Below, piece by piece: positions 1 through 7,722 of a DNA stretch of 16,728 nucleotides. The stretch's first letter is position 1. Every line of letters starts with the position of its first letter. The notes below the pieces were generated by a model. It searched no databases and was not told the origin of the DNA. It saw only the letters and a program-made list of their open reading frames with translations. Origin of the DNA: DTQF01 sp038874185 (lineage in GTDB: Archaea; Micrarchaeota; Micrarchaeia; CABMEP01); contig JAVZCX010000015.1 of NCBI GenBank assembly GCA_038874185.1, forward strand, positions 1-16,728, in the 5' to 3' direction. Both the position numbers and the translations under genes were made by a program.

Positions 1-407
1 AGGAGATAGAACCCGACATAGCTGAAAAGATAGAAAAGATATACATAGACGCTCCGGATCCAGATGCAGTACGATTTACCCACAGAATAAAGTCAAACCT
101 TCCAATTGATTTAGCAGTTGCTTCTAAGCTCCACTCATCACATAAGGCAGATGTAAAATACCCGATATGCAGTGCTGCATCAATAATTGCCAAAGTCACT
201 AGAGACGAAGAGATTGAGAAGATAAAAAAAGAAATAGGTTGCGATTTTGGCACAGGTTATCCTCATGATGAGCTTGCTATAAACTGTATAAAACAGAACA
301 TAGATAATCCTGTTTTGCTAAAATATCTAAGAACAGAATGGTCAACATCAAAAAGACTGATCGCAGAATCAAAATTCAAGACAAAGCAGGTTAAATTAGA
401 CATTTGA
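1..407 (+). CDS. rnhB: Ribonuclease HII, C-terminal part (5' end outside window)
   Basis: The frame beginning at base 3 reads to a TGA at 405-407 (134 visible codons). RNase HII cuts the RNA strand of RNA/DNA hybrids and starts removal of ribonucleotides from DNA. Two metal-binding aspartates of the family are visible: one in IDAPD (codon 48-50), and one in the block SAASIIAKVTRDEEI (Asp codon 204-206), which is close to the archaeal consensus. The GYPHD segment that follows is also typical. The N-terminal DEAGRG block lies upstream of the window. The gene ends 13 bp before the start of an ABC transporter ATPase, so the two are probably co-transcribed without an evident functional link. The family call is firm; completeness cannot be judged. 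Confidence 0.93.
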   Translation, partial: EIEPDIAEKIEKIYIDAPDPDAVRFTHRIKSNLPIDLAVASKLHSSHKADVKYPICSAASIIAKVTRDEEIEKIKKEIGCDFGTGYPHDELAINCIKQNIDNPVLLKYLRTEWSTSKRLIAESKFKTKQVKLDI

Positions 408-420
408 TTTCGTGGTTTTT

Positions 421-1392
421 ATGTATGCAATTGAAGTGAAAAATTTAGTAAAGAGATTCGGAACTCTCAAAGCAGTTGACAGGATTTCATTAAAGATAAA
501 AGAGGGAGAGATATTTGGACTTTTAGGACCTAATGGGGCAGGTAAGACCACAACAATAAGCATGCTTTCTACACTCATAAGACCAACTTCAGGTATAGCA
601 AAGGTGGCAGGTTTTGATGTTTGCAAAAATCCCCTTGAAGTAAGAAAAAACATAGGTATAGTTTTTCAAGAGCCAAGTGTTGATGACCTTCTCACTGGAA
701 GAGAGAATCTTGAACTGCATGCAATGCTTTACGGCATGGATAAAGAAATTGCTAAAGAAAGAATAGAAGAGATGCTTGAGCTTGTTGATTTGACTGAAAG
801 AGCGGATAGTATTGTAAGGACTTATTCTGGAGGAATGAGAAGAAGGCTTGAGATAGCAAGAGGACTTCTTCATACCCCTAAGATATTATTTTTAGATGAA
901 CCAACATTAGGTCTTGATCCTGCAAGCAGAAGAGCGATTTGGAGCTATATCGAAAAGATAACAAAAGAAAAAAGAATAACCACAATCCTAACAACACATT
1001 ATCTTGAGGAAGCAGATTCGCTTTGCGATAAAATAGCAATAATTGATAAAGGAAAGATAGTTATTGAAGGGACTAGCGATGAGCTAAAGGGGTCGATTGG
1101 TGAGGACATAATAAGAATAAAAGGAAATCCGAATCTAAATAATGTTACAAAAATGAAATTCATAAAGAAGATTTCAAAAAATCATGAAGGATACGTTGAG
1201 CTTGTAGTAGACAATGCGGCAAAGAACCTGCAGAAATTATTAGCAAAGGTTGGAGATGTTGATTCAGTTGAGGTTAGAAGAGTCTCACTTGATGATGTTT
1301 TTCTCCATTATACAGGGCATTACATACATGAGGAATCAGGCAACGATTCAATAATGAATAGAATAGCTACATACAGAACTTCCAACAGGTAG
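421..1392 (+). CDS. ABC-2 type exporter, ATP-binding subunit (DrrA-like)
   Basis: This 323-residue cytoplasmic ATPase energises the permease encoded just downstream. Visible motifs from the ATG at 421 are Walker A GPNGAGKT (residues 36-43), the Q-loop Gln83 in VFQEP, signature YSGGM (135-139), Walker B ILFLDE (155-160), and the H-loop His193 in TTHYLEEAD. A C-terminal extension of about 100 residues (from about 220) matches the DrrA/CcmA-type regulatory tail. A GTG at 412 is in frame, but the ATG at 421 is preferred because GTGGT lies a few bases before it. The family exports drugs, lipids or polysaccharides; the substrate here cannot be read from sequence. It follows RNase HII by 13 bp and precedes the permease by 45 bp. 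Confidence 0.93.
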   Translation: MYAIEVKNLVKRFGTLKAVDRISLKIKEGEIFGLLGPNGAGKTTTISMLSTLIRPTSGIAKVAGFDVCKNPLEVRKNIGIVFQEPSVDDLLTGRENLELHAMLYGMDKEIAKERIEEMLELVDLTERADSIVRTYSGGMRRRLEIARGLLHTPKILFLDEPTLGLDPASRRAIWSYIEKITKEKRITTILTTHYLEEADSLCDKIAIIDKGKIVIEGTSDELKGSIGEDIIRIKGNPNLNNVTKMKFIKKISKNHEGYVELVVDNAAKNLQKLLAKVGDVDSVEVRRVSLDDVFLHYTGHYIHEESGNDSIMNRIATYRTSNR

Positions 1393-1437
1393 AATAAAGC
1401 ATATAGTAGAATAAACATACAAATATAAAGTGATTTT

Positions 1438-2193
1438 ATGGAATGGAAAGGGATTTATGCAATTTGGCTCAGAGAGGTCAAGGTTTACTTTAGAGAAAAG
1501 GAAAGAGTGATTGCATCATTCATCTCCCCATTGTTATGGCTGTTTATTTTTGGAGGAGGCATCAGCGGTTCAATAAGTGCAGGTGGGGATTATCAAAAGT
1601 TCATTTTTCCAGGCATACTTACAATGTCAATATTGTTTTCATCTATATTCTTTGGAGTTTATATAATATGGGACAGAAAACTCGACTTTCTCAAGGAAGT
1701 ACTAGTTGCTCCAGTTTCGAGATCTACTGTATTTTTCGGAAAGCTGCTTGGAGGAATGACAGACTCAATGATACAAGGTTTGATTCTTCTTGTTTTAGGT
1801 TATCTGCTTATAGTCAATTTTCCGATAATCAATTTATTGCCAGTATTATTTATAATGTTGTTAATTACATGGTCAATGGTGTCTTTAGGGCTTATAATAG
1901 GTTCAAACATGTCAACACAGGAAGGATTTGGATTGGTACAGAACTTTGTTATCTGGCCTCTTTTCTTTTTCAGCGGTGCTCTTTTCGATGTAAGCTCCTC
2001 AAATCTCCCAGATTTCATAAAGAACCTGTCTCAGATTGATCCATTGACATATGGAGTGGATGCATTAAGAACAGTTATAATAGGACATGGGGCGTTTCCA
2101 TTGTATCTAGACATCGCAGTCTTGATTTTGATGGGATTGATTTGTTCTTGGATAGGAATAATAAGCTTTGGAAAAATGCAGCAAATAAAATAA
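1438..2193 (+). CDS. ABC-2 type exporter, permease subunit (DrrB-like)
   Basis: This 251-residue integral membrane protein has about six hydrophobic segments (roughly residues 26-42, 57-78, 108-126, 133-155, 168-183, 226-245). That is the usual ABC-2 permease plan and length. Family landmarks are the N-terminal cytoplasmic segment LREVKVYFREKERV, the loop KEVLVAPVSR after helix 2, and DPLTYGVDALR before the last helix. It probably forms a dimeric channel with two copies of the upstream ATPase. The start is supported by GTGAT three bases before the ATG. The gene ends convergently with the next transporter gene, 51 bp away, across a T-rich spacer. The exported substrate is unknown. Confidence 0.92.
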   Translation: MEWKGIYAIWLREVKVYFREKERVIASFISPLLWLFIFGGGISGSISAGGDYQKFIFPGILTMSILFSSIFFGVYIIWDRKLDFLKEVLVAPVSRSTVFFGKLLGGMTDSMIQGLILLVLGYLLIVNFPIINLLPVLFIMLLITWSMVSLGLIIGSNMSTQEGFGLVQNFVIWPLFFFSGALFDVSSSNLPDFIKNLSQIDPLTYGVDALRTVIIGHGAFPLYLDIAVLILMGLICSWIGIISFGKMQQIK

Positions 2194-2244
2194 AAAATTT
2201 AGCAAATAATGAAATAAAAATGCACCAAATCAATAATGTTTGTT

Positions 2245-4059
2245 TTAATCAAATGCTGATTTTTGCATGTTATAAAATTTCGCATATTTGCCTTTCATTT
2301 TCATAAGTTCAGCATGGTTTCCAGATTCGATGATTTTACCTCTTTCAATCAAAAATATTTTATCAGCCATTTTTACTGTCGAGAATCTGTGTGATATCAA
2401 TATAGTTGTTTTTGATTTAGTTAACTCTTTAAATTTCTGAAAAAGCAAATATTCGCTTTTTGCGTCCATAGAAGCTGTCGGTTCGTCCAAGCATAGTATT
2501 TGTGCATTTCTATAAAACGCTCTTGCTAGAGAAATCTTCTGCCACTGTCCGACTGATATCTCAGTACCTTCTTTTTTCAATGTTTTTCCTAGATGTGTCT
2601 TATACTTTTTAGGTAGATATTTTACAAAATCCCAAGCTCCAGATTTTTCTGCTGCTTCATGTATCTCTCTGTATTCAATGCCCCTTTCTACATCTCCATA
2701 CCAGATATTTTCTTCTACAGTTGCTTCATATCTTTTAAAATCTTGAAATATTACACCCATATTTTTGTATAAGTCATCTTTGCTAAATTCTTTTATATTT
2801 ATTCCATCTATTAATATCTCACCAGAATTGACATCATACATTCTTAAGAGTAGTTTCACAATTGTTGTTTTTCCAGCACCATTTTCTCCAACAAGTGCAA
2901 TATTTTCTCCCGCTTTAATAAACAGGTTAAAATTCTCTAACACAGGCTTCTTTGAACCTGGATAATAAAAGGTTACATTTTTGAATTCTATTCCGTGCTT
3001 TAATTTTTTCGGAAATGGTTTTGGCTTTTTTGGTTCCTTTATCAGGTTTTTAAGTTCCATAAGTTTCAACATTGGTGTCAAATAAGATGCTTCATAATCT
3101 AAAGTGTATATCTGTTCAACTAGTGAGCCCGCATATCCAATCATTTGAAAAACCAAAGACCAATAAAATGTAAATTGACCTATTGTTATCTTTCCATTTA
3201 AATATTCATTTATTACTATCCAAGCAGCCAAAGCCGTAAATATAGTCTCTATAACATTTATTAGCATAAAATTTCTAAATTCATTTTTAGCAAGATTTAG
3301 TTGCTTATCATAATTCTTCATAAGCAATTTTCTGTATTTATTCATAAAGTATTCTTTCAATTTAAACAACTTTATTTCCATTATTGTAGTAATGTCGCGC
3401 GTCAGTAGATGATTATAGTAACTGGCTTTTCTATTTATTGGAGATGTAGAACTGTATGCCCCCCATTGTAATTTTGAAGTTTCTATTCCTATCAAAAGAA
3501 TTGGTAAAGTAGATAATAATATTAATGCGGCAGTAATCCAATTAAAATTTAATAGTAATATCAAAATCAATACTGTATTTACAAATTGGATAAGTAAAGA
3601 TGAAGATTCAAACATAAAATTTGGAATCTGCCATAAGCTGCTTTTTGCTTTTTGCAATACTTCATGATATTGGGGGTTTTCAAAGTATGCTGCATCCAAA
3701 GAAGATATCTTTTCCATTAATGCGCTTGAGGTATATAGTTCTATTTTTTGGCTATAAAGCTTGATCATTATCCTTCTTAGATTTTGCAATAGTTTTTGTA
3801 CTATTCTTAGGATCATATATACAATTAAAAAGCCGATTATTCCTATTGTTATTCCATTCATTATTGAGAAATCTTTTCCAGAAATTATAGTATCAATTAT
3901 AATTTGAAATACATATGGCAAGATTATTCCAATAAAGCCAGAAAATAAAATTAGAAGCAGAAGGATCATTGTCATTTTTTTGTCTGCGTTGAATGCAAAA
4001 TTAAATGCCAAACATGCTGCCCTTATTTTCTCCCTTATTGACGGATTTCTAATTCGCAT
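2245..4059 (-). CDS. ABC exporter, fused transmembrane and ATPase domains
   Basis: This 604-residue half-transporter likely works as a homodimer. An N-terminal amphipathic segment (1-28) leads into a six-helix membrane domain (about 30-315), then an ATPase domain (about 355-600). ATPase motifs are Walker A GENGAGKTT (391-399), Q-loop VIFQD (436-440), signature ISVGQ (501-505), Walker B ILCLDE (521-526) and H-loop His557 in ISHRF. The signature differs from LSGGQ at two positions (Ile, Val), a variation found in some exporter subfamilies and probably tolerated. The start at 4059 has no Shine-Dalgarno site, but a TATA-like ATTTTAAT is centred about 25 bp upstream, suggesting leaderless transcription. 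It lies 44 bp downstream of the methyltransferase gene on the same strand. Exporters of this type carry lipids, peptides or drugs; the substrate is not determinable here. Confidence 0.92.
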   Translation of the reverse strand: MRIRNPSIREKIRAACLAFNFAFNADKKMTMILLLLILFSGFIGIILPYVFQIIIDTIISGKDFSIMNGITIGIIGFLIVYMILRIVQKLLQNLRRIMIKLYSQKIELYTSSALMEKISSLDAAYFENPQYHEVLQKAKSSLWQIPNFMFESSSLLIQFVNTVLILILLLNFNWITAALILLSTLPILLIGIETSKLQWGAYSSTSPINRKASYYNHLLTRDITTIMEIKLFKLKEYFMNKYRKLLMKNYDKQLNLAKNEFRNFMLINVIETIFTALAAWIVINEYLNGKITIGQFTFYWSLVFQMIGYAGSLVEQIYTLDYEASYLTPMLKLMELKNLIKEPKKPKPFPKKLKHGIEFKNVTFYYPGSKKPVLENFNLFIKAGENIALVGENGAGKTTIVKLLLRMYDVNSGEILIDGINIKEFSKDDLYKNMGVIFQDFKRYEATVEENIWYGDVERGIEYREIHEAAEKSGAWDFVKYLPKKYKTHLGKTLKKEGTEISVGQWQKISLARAFYRNAQILCLDEPTASMDAKSEYLLFQKFKELTKSKTTILISHRFSTVKMADKIFLIERGKIIESGNHAELMKMKGKYAKFYNMQKSAFD

Positions 4060-4080
4060 AATTAATATTAAATAAAAATA

Positions 4081-4088
4081 ATTAAAAT
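4081..4088 (-). promoter_or_regulatory. Candidate TATA box for the fused ABC exporter
   Basis: ATTTTAAT on the minus strand is centred about 25 bp before the ATG at 4059. It lies in the 44-bp gap after the methyltransferase stop. With no SD present, this spacing fits a leaderless mRNA. The surroundings are very AT-rich, so chance matches are likely. Confidence 0.35.
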
Positions 4089-4103
4089 CTTATTATTTTG
4101 TTA

Positions 4104-4757
4104 CTATTTTTTTACTAAAAAGGTTATGTTCTCATCAAACCTTCCGCTGGATTTCTTTATCTTAAATCCATTCGTTTGAATCAATTTTTTCAACTCTCCA
4201 TAGCTGAAAAGGTAGTAGTATCTATTATATTCCTTTTCAATTCCTTTTTCTTTTTTCTTCCATGGAACAAGTGTTTCTTTTCTAGAAAACCAGAATCCAA
4301 TTCTCTTAAATGAATATTTATTCCACACACTTATTATCATTTCTCCATTTTCTTTTAGCACTCTTTTCATTTCCTTTATTGCACTTATCTGTTCTTCTTT
4401 AGGAAGGTGATGAAAAGAAGCGATTGAAATAATATAATCAAAACTGTTGTTGGAGAATGGAAGACTAGTCATATCTCCAACTTTAAGTCTTCCTTTAACA
4501 TCGATATTTTTTCTTTTGAAATTTTCAATCGTTATGTTTATCATTTCTTTGCTGAAGTCAATCCCATACCAGTCAAATCCTTTCTCTGCAAAATGAAAAA
4601 GATTTCTTCCGCTGCCGCAACCAATATCAAGCAATTTTCCAGGCTTCCATTCTTTAGAGAACTCAATTACATCTCTCCTTACTTGATTTCTCCATCCGCT
4701 CCATCCACTAGCTATAGAATCCCATATACTTATTTGCTCTTTTTTATTATATCTCAT
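4104..4757 (-). CDS. Class I SAM methyltransferase, Trm9/ALKBH8-like (tRNA wobble uridine)
   Basis: This 217-residue Rossmann-fold methyltransferase carries motif I LDIGCGSG (43-50), the acidic residue of motif II in YGIDFS (64-69), and VGDMTSLPF followed by FDYIISIASFHHL (106-118). The SIA.FHHL block, SVWN (143-146), LVPWK (163-167), and RYYYLFSYGELKKL (179-192) match the order of landmarks in the Trm9/ALKBH8 methyltransferase family. That family methylates the carboxymethyl group of cm5U34 in tRNA. A general small-molecule methyltransferase remains possible. The ATG follows the upstream gene's TGA with no gap, and that gene's last codons supply GTGAT as the ribosome binding site. Elp3, which makes the cm5U precursor, lies 1.2 kb away on the other strand. 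Confidence 0.68.
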   Translation of the reverse strand: MRYNKKEQISIWDSIASGWSGWRNQVRRDVIEFSKEWKPGKLLDIGCGSGRNLFHFAEKGFDWYGIDFSKEMINITIENFKRKNIDVKGRLKVGDMTSLPFSNNSFDYIISIASFHHLPKEEQISAIKEMKRVLKENGEMIISVWNKYSFKRIGFWFSRKETLVPWKKKEKGIEKEYNRYYYLFSYGELKKLIQTNGFKIKKSSGRFDENITFLVKK

Positions 4758-5192
4758 TCAATCACATTTTATTTTCCATACCATATAGATTGCATCTTCC
4801 CCATCAGGATAAACGCCGTTTAATCTTTCAATCTCCTTAAATCCTAACTTTTTATAAAAATTAATAGCATTATTTCCAGCCCTTACATGCAAAGATAACT
4901 CTTTTATTTCAAACTTTTTTATAATATATTCTATTAGATTTCTAGCTACCCCTTTTTTTCGTTTTTCTTTTTTTACAGCAATTGATCTGATATATCCTTT
5001 TTTTGGTTCAATCATCTCTAGGATAATATAGCCGATAATTTTTTTATTCTCTTTAGCAACTAAAAAACTATCTTTACATGTTTCAAAAAATTTCATAAAT
5101 TCCTCTTTGTCCCAAATATCTTTTTCGAATGATTCTCTTTCAATTTTAATTATTTCGTCTATATCTTCCCATTTAAAAATCTGTATTTCCAT
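4758..5192 (-). CDS. GNAT N-acetyltransferase, RimI/Ard1-like
   Basis: This 144-residue single-domain GNAT protein likely transfers acetyl from acetyl-CoA to protein N-termini. Landmarks are YIRSIAVKKEKRKKGVA (67-83), containing the acetyl-CoA loop R78xxG81xA83, then LHVRAGNNAINFYKKLGF (101-118), and the ending YPDGEDAIYM (128-137), which is typical of archaeal RimI/Ard1. No SD precedes the ATG at 5192, but a TATA-like element sits 20-30 bp upstream, so translation may be leaderless. The stop codon abuts the methyltransferase ATG, so the two are almost certainly translationally coupled. Another small acceptor substrate cannot be excluded. Confidence 0.85.
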   Translation of the reverse strand: MEIQIFKWEDIDEIIKIERESFEKDIWDKEEFMKFFETCKDSFLVAKENKKIIGYIILEMIEPKKGYIRSIAVKKEKRKKGVARNLIEYIIKKFEIKELSLHVRAGNNAINFYKKLGFKEIERLNGVYPDGEDAIYMVWKIKCD

Positions 5193-5210
5193 AGTAAAAT
5201 TAAAAACATA

Positions 5211-5220
5211 ATTTTTAAAT
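5211..5220. promoter_or_regulatory. Candidate shared bidirectional TATA element
   Basis: The near-symmetric ATTTTTAAAT sits in the 50-bp spacer between two divergent start codons. Its centre is about 27 bp from the ATG at 5243 (+) and about 24 bp from the ATG at 5192 (-). Neither gene has a recognisable SD. TBP binds nearly symmetric boxes, so one element could drive two leaderless transcripts. Other AT-rich matches in the spacer make this uncertain. Confidence 0.42.
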
Positions 5221-5242
5221 AGTTTATTTTATAAATTAAAAT

Positions 5243-5950
5243 ATGAATGAATTAGTCCGTTCGAAAAATAGAATAGTAGCTGGCGTAATAGGTGGTTTTG
5301 CAGAGTGGCTAAACGTTAATCCAACAGTTTTAAGAATTGTATCCTTAGTAACTGCACTTCTTTTTATGATTGTTGGATTTTTTTATTATCATTTGTTCGG
5401 TGCAGCAGCTGTATTGCTGACTTTAATATTTATGTATTTTCTTTTAGCAATTATATTACCAGAAAGAAGTAATCACAAGACAGAAAACAACTTGGAAAAT
5501 AATACCGTAACTAACAAGGCTGAAAAGAAAAAACGTAATTATGTTGGTATAGTCAGAAGAGGATTTGCATTTATAATAGATCTAATACTATTTACTTTGT
5601 TGGTGTTTATTATAGGAATATTTTTAGGCTCTAGAGGAGCATTTGATATTGGTTTTTTTATTTTATTGGAATTTATACTTTTTATGGCAGTATTTTTTGT
5701 TCCCACATTGAAATCAGGCCAGACTCCAGGTAAATATATCTTAAGTATTAAGATAGTTGATAGAAATGGAAAATTGCCTAAGCCTGAAAAACTATTTTTA
5801 AGGGAGTTTACAAAGTCATTAATTTTATTTTTATCAGCCTATTTATTTTTGATACCTCTTATTTTAAGCGCATTTCTTATATGGTATGATAAGAATCATC
5901 AAAGTTTGCATGATAAAGCAGCAGATACTTATGTAACCCATGCTAACTAA
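5243..5950 (+). CDS. PspC-RDD fusion membrane protein
   Basis: The 235-residue protein joins two membrane modules. Residues 1-75 form a PspC domain: the cytoplasmic lead RSKNRIVAGVIGGFAEWLNV, then VLRIVSLVTALL and a second hydrophobic segment ending ILPER. A polar linker (76-100) follows. Residues 101-235 form an RDD domain, seen as RRGFAFIIDLILF (105-117), SGQTPGKYILSIKIVDRNG (158-176), two or three further helices, and QSLHDKAADTYV (220-231). PspC proteins sense envelope stress in bacteria; RDD domains are linked to transport, including sodium homeostasis, but are poorly defined. The role of the fusion is unknown. The start is supported by a TATA box about 27 bp upstream and no SD. Elp3 starts 44 bp after its stop but has its own promoter. 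Confidence 0.85.
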   Translation: MNELVRSKNRIVAGVIGGFAEWLNVNPTVLRIVSLVTALLFMIVGFFYYHLFGAAAVLLTLIFMYFLLAIILPERSNHKTENNLENNTVTNKAEKKKRNYVGIVRRGFAFIIDLILFTLLVFIIGIFLGSRGAFDIGFFILLEFILFMAVFFVPTLKSGQTPGKYILSIKIVDRNGKLPKPEKLFLREFTKSLILFLSAYLFLIPLILSAFLIWYDKNHQSLHDKAADTYVTHAN

Positions 5951-5963
5951 ATCTTTTACTTAA

Positions 5964-5974
5964 TTTTTATATAT
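5964..5974 (+). promoter_or_regulatory. Candidate TATA box for Elp3
   Basis: The run TTTTTATATAT is centred about 25 bp before the ATG at 5995, in the short gap after the PspC-RDD gene. No SD lies before the ATG. The spacing matches leaderless archaeal transcription and supports this start codon. Confidence 0.5.
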
Positions 5975-5994
5975 CTTAGTAGCTTTATTCTTTT

Positions 5995-7398
5995 ATGCCA
6001 ACAAAGCCAACACGTACAATGAGCGGAGTAACTCCAATAGCAGTAGTGACAGAACCAAGGCCATGTCCGCATGGAACCTGTGTTTATTGTCCAACTCTTG
6101 GTGTTCCACAATCATATACTCCTCTTAGTCCAGCAATTATGCGTGCAAAAGAACTAAAATATGACCCTTATAATCAAGTTTTAGCTAGAATAAGGTCTTT
6201 TGAGGCAATGGGTCATCCTACTGAAAAGATAGAGTTAATTGTTATGGGAGGAACGTTTACTGCTTATCCAGTTGATTATCAATATTGGTTTATCAAAAGA
6301 TGCTTTGATGCAATGAACGGGATTGAAGCAAGAGATTTAGAAGAGGCAAAGAAAATTAATGAAAAAGCAAAGCACAGATGCGTTGCTTTGTGCATAGAAA
6401 CAAGGCCTGATTATTGTAAAGAGGATGATGTCAAAAGAATGCTTGAGCTCGGTGCAACTAGATGCGAGATAGGAGTCCAGCTTCCAGATGATCATGTTTA
6501 TAAATTAATTAAAAGAGGTCACACAGTTAATGATGTGGTTGATGCAACAAAAAGATTAAAGGATGCTGGATTCAAGGTAGGTTATCATCTTATGCCTGGA
6601 TTGCCAGGTTCAAGTATTGAAAATGATCTAAAAAGATTCAATGAAATATTCTATGATGAAAGGTTTATGCCGGATCAGGTTAAGATATATCCGACGCAAG
6701 TGATGAAAGGAAGCGAGCTTGAGTTATGGTATAAAGAAGGAAAGTATAGGGCTTATTCGGATGATGAGATTCTTTACTTGCTTAAGGAAATAAAGCTCAT
6801 GGTTCCTAAATGGGTAAGAATAATGAGAGTGATGAGGGAAATTCCGCCTTCTTTCATAACAAACGGAACAAGGAAAATAGATATGCGCAATCTTGTTTAT
6901 GATGAATTAAAAAAGGAAGGAAAGGCATGCAAATGCATACGTTGCAGGGAAATCGGTTTTTCAATAATTAAAGGAAAAATCAATCGTGAGGAAGTGGAAA
7001 AAATAAGTTCAGATGATTTACATCTTATTGTTGACAAGTATCGGGCATCAGGCGGCCAGGAATATTTTATCTCTTATGAGTATAAAGATTTCTTATTCGG
7101 ATTGTGCAGATTAAGGATTATAGATGGAAATAAAGATTTTGCATTTATAAGAGAATTGCATGTTTATGGCCCAGAATTAAGGATAAAGAGCCCAACTGAA
7201 TCTACAAGCACTAAAAAGGCAATTCCAGTACAGCATTCTGGCCTTGGGAGAAAATTGATGCAAAAAGCAGAGCAAATTGCAAAGGAAAACGGAATAAAGA
7301 AATTATTGGTAATCAGCGGGGTAGGGGTAAGAGAATATTATAGAAAATTAGGCTACGAACTTGAAGGTCATTACATGGCAAAAGTGTTGACAGAATAA
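5995..7398 (+). CDS. elp3: Elp3, tRNA uridine-34 carboxymethylation enzyme (radical SAM and acetyltransferase)
   Basis: This 467-residue enzyme uses acetyl-CoA and a radical SAM centre to start carboxymethyl modification of wobble uridine in tRNA. The radical SAM cluster cysteines are Cys24, Cys29 and Cys32 in CPHGTCVYC. Other family landmarks are MGGTFTAYP (84-92), CIETRPDYC (133-141), CEIGVQLPDD (157-166), YHLMPGLPGS (197-206) and RVMREIPPSFI (278-288). The C-terminal acetyltransferase domain shows VQHSGLGRKLM (412-422) and VISGVGVREYYRKLGY (439-454). The protein begins directly at KPTRTMSG, so the basic N-terminal tRNA-binding extension of many archaeal and eukaryotic Elp3 proteins is absent; some bacterial Elp3 proteins lack it too. 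A TATA box 25 bp before the ATG supports the start. The only other Elongator-pathway candidate here is the Trm9-like gene at 4104-4757. Confidence 0.96.
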   Translation: MPTKPTRTMSGVTPIAVVTEPRPCPHGTCVYCPTLGVPQSYTPLSPAIMRAKELKYDPYNQVLARIRSFEAMGHPTEKIELIVMGGTFTAYPVDYQYWFIKRCFDAMNGIEARDLEEAKKINEKAKHRCVALCIETRPDYCKEDDVKRMLELGATRCEIGVQLPDDHVYKLIKRGHTVNDVVDATKRLKDAGFKVGYHLMPGLPGSSIENDLKRFNEIFYDERFMPDQVKIYPTQVMKGSELELWYKEGKYRAYSDDEILYLLKEIKLMVPKWVRIMRVMREIPPSFITNGTRKIDMRNLVYDELKKEGKACKCIRCREIGFSIIKGKINREEVEKISSDDLHLIVDKYRASGGQEYFISYEYKDFLFGLCRLRIIDGNKDFAFIRELHVYGPELRIKSPTESTSTKKAIPVQHSGLGRKLMQKAEQIAKENGIKKLLVISGVGVREYYRKLGYELEGHYMAKVLTE

Positions 7399-7427
7399 AC
7401 TGATAAAAGCAAATGATTTTTTGATGG

Positions 7428-7571
7428 TTATGGACCTTCAAATCCTGAAGGTGTCTTGTAAGGTATTCCATTCTCCTTGCAGTGTTTGCATCTTACTATT
7501 TTTTCACCTTCCGGGCTTTCGAATTCAGTGTAATTCTTTGCTTGTTTTCCACAGCTAATGCATGTTTTCAT
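7428..7571 (-). CDS. Small zinc-ribbon protein, degenerate relative of the archaeal translation-associated zinc ribbon (COG2888 type)
   Basis: This 47-residue protein has CISC (4-7) and CKHC (28-31) as its two remaining CxxC knuckles, and it ends IPYKTPSGFEGP. The archaeal family predicted to act in translation normally has four knuckles and ends in a sequence like PYKCPxCGFEGP; its gene is often next to aEF-1beta, as here. In this copy the second knuckle (CPxCG) has become SPEG (19-22) and the fourth TPSG (40-43). That leaves ligands for one zinc instead of two. The start is well supported by AGGTGA a few bases before the ATG. It is convergent with Elp3 (29-bp gap) and divergent from aEF-1beta. 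The gene is real on SD and motif evidence; the exact role is inferred from the family. Confidence 0.8.
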   Translation of the reverse strand: MKTCISCGKQAKNYTEFESPEGEKIVRCKHCKENGIPYKTPSGFEGP

Positions 7572-7722
7572 AAATTCACCTTTGAAATATGATCTATAAA
7601 AATAGACCTTAATAGAATAATATAGTGGATTATGTTTTTATAGCTTTCTCTATAGATTTAAATTTCATAAACTCAGATATTAATATTTAAATTCTTTTTC
7701 TATAAATAAATATTGTGGTATC
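7572..7722. promoter_or_regulatory. Divergent promoter region between the zinc-ribbon and aEF-1beta genes
   Basis: This 151-bp AT-rich spacer has no coding potential. It contains a 9-bp inverted pair, CTATAAAAA at 7594-7602 and TTTTTATAG at 7635-7643, each of which can read as a TATA box in one direction. A further TATA-like ATATTTAAAT at 7683-7692 would place the aEF-1beta transcript start about 10 bases before its ATG. The zinc-ribbon SD (AGGTGA) is at the left edge. Confidence 0.4.

Noticed and set aside
412..420. GTG start for the ABC ATPase
   Set aside because: No SD precedes it, whereas the ATG at 421 has GTGGT just upstream and begins at the conserved beta strand.
1536..2039. 167-residue plus-strand frame inside the ABC-2 permease
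   Set aside because: Out of frame with a clear membrane permease; no family landmarks and no start signal.
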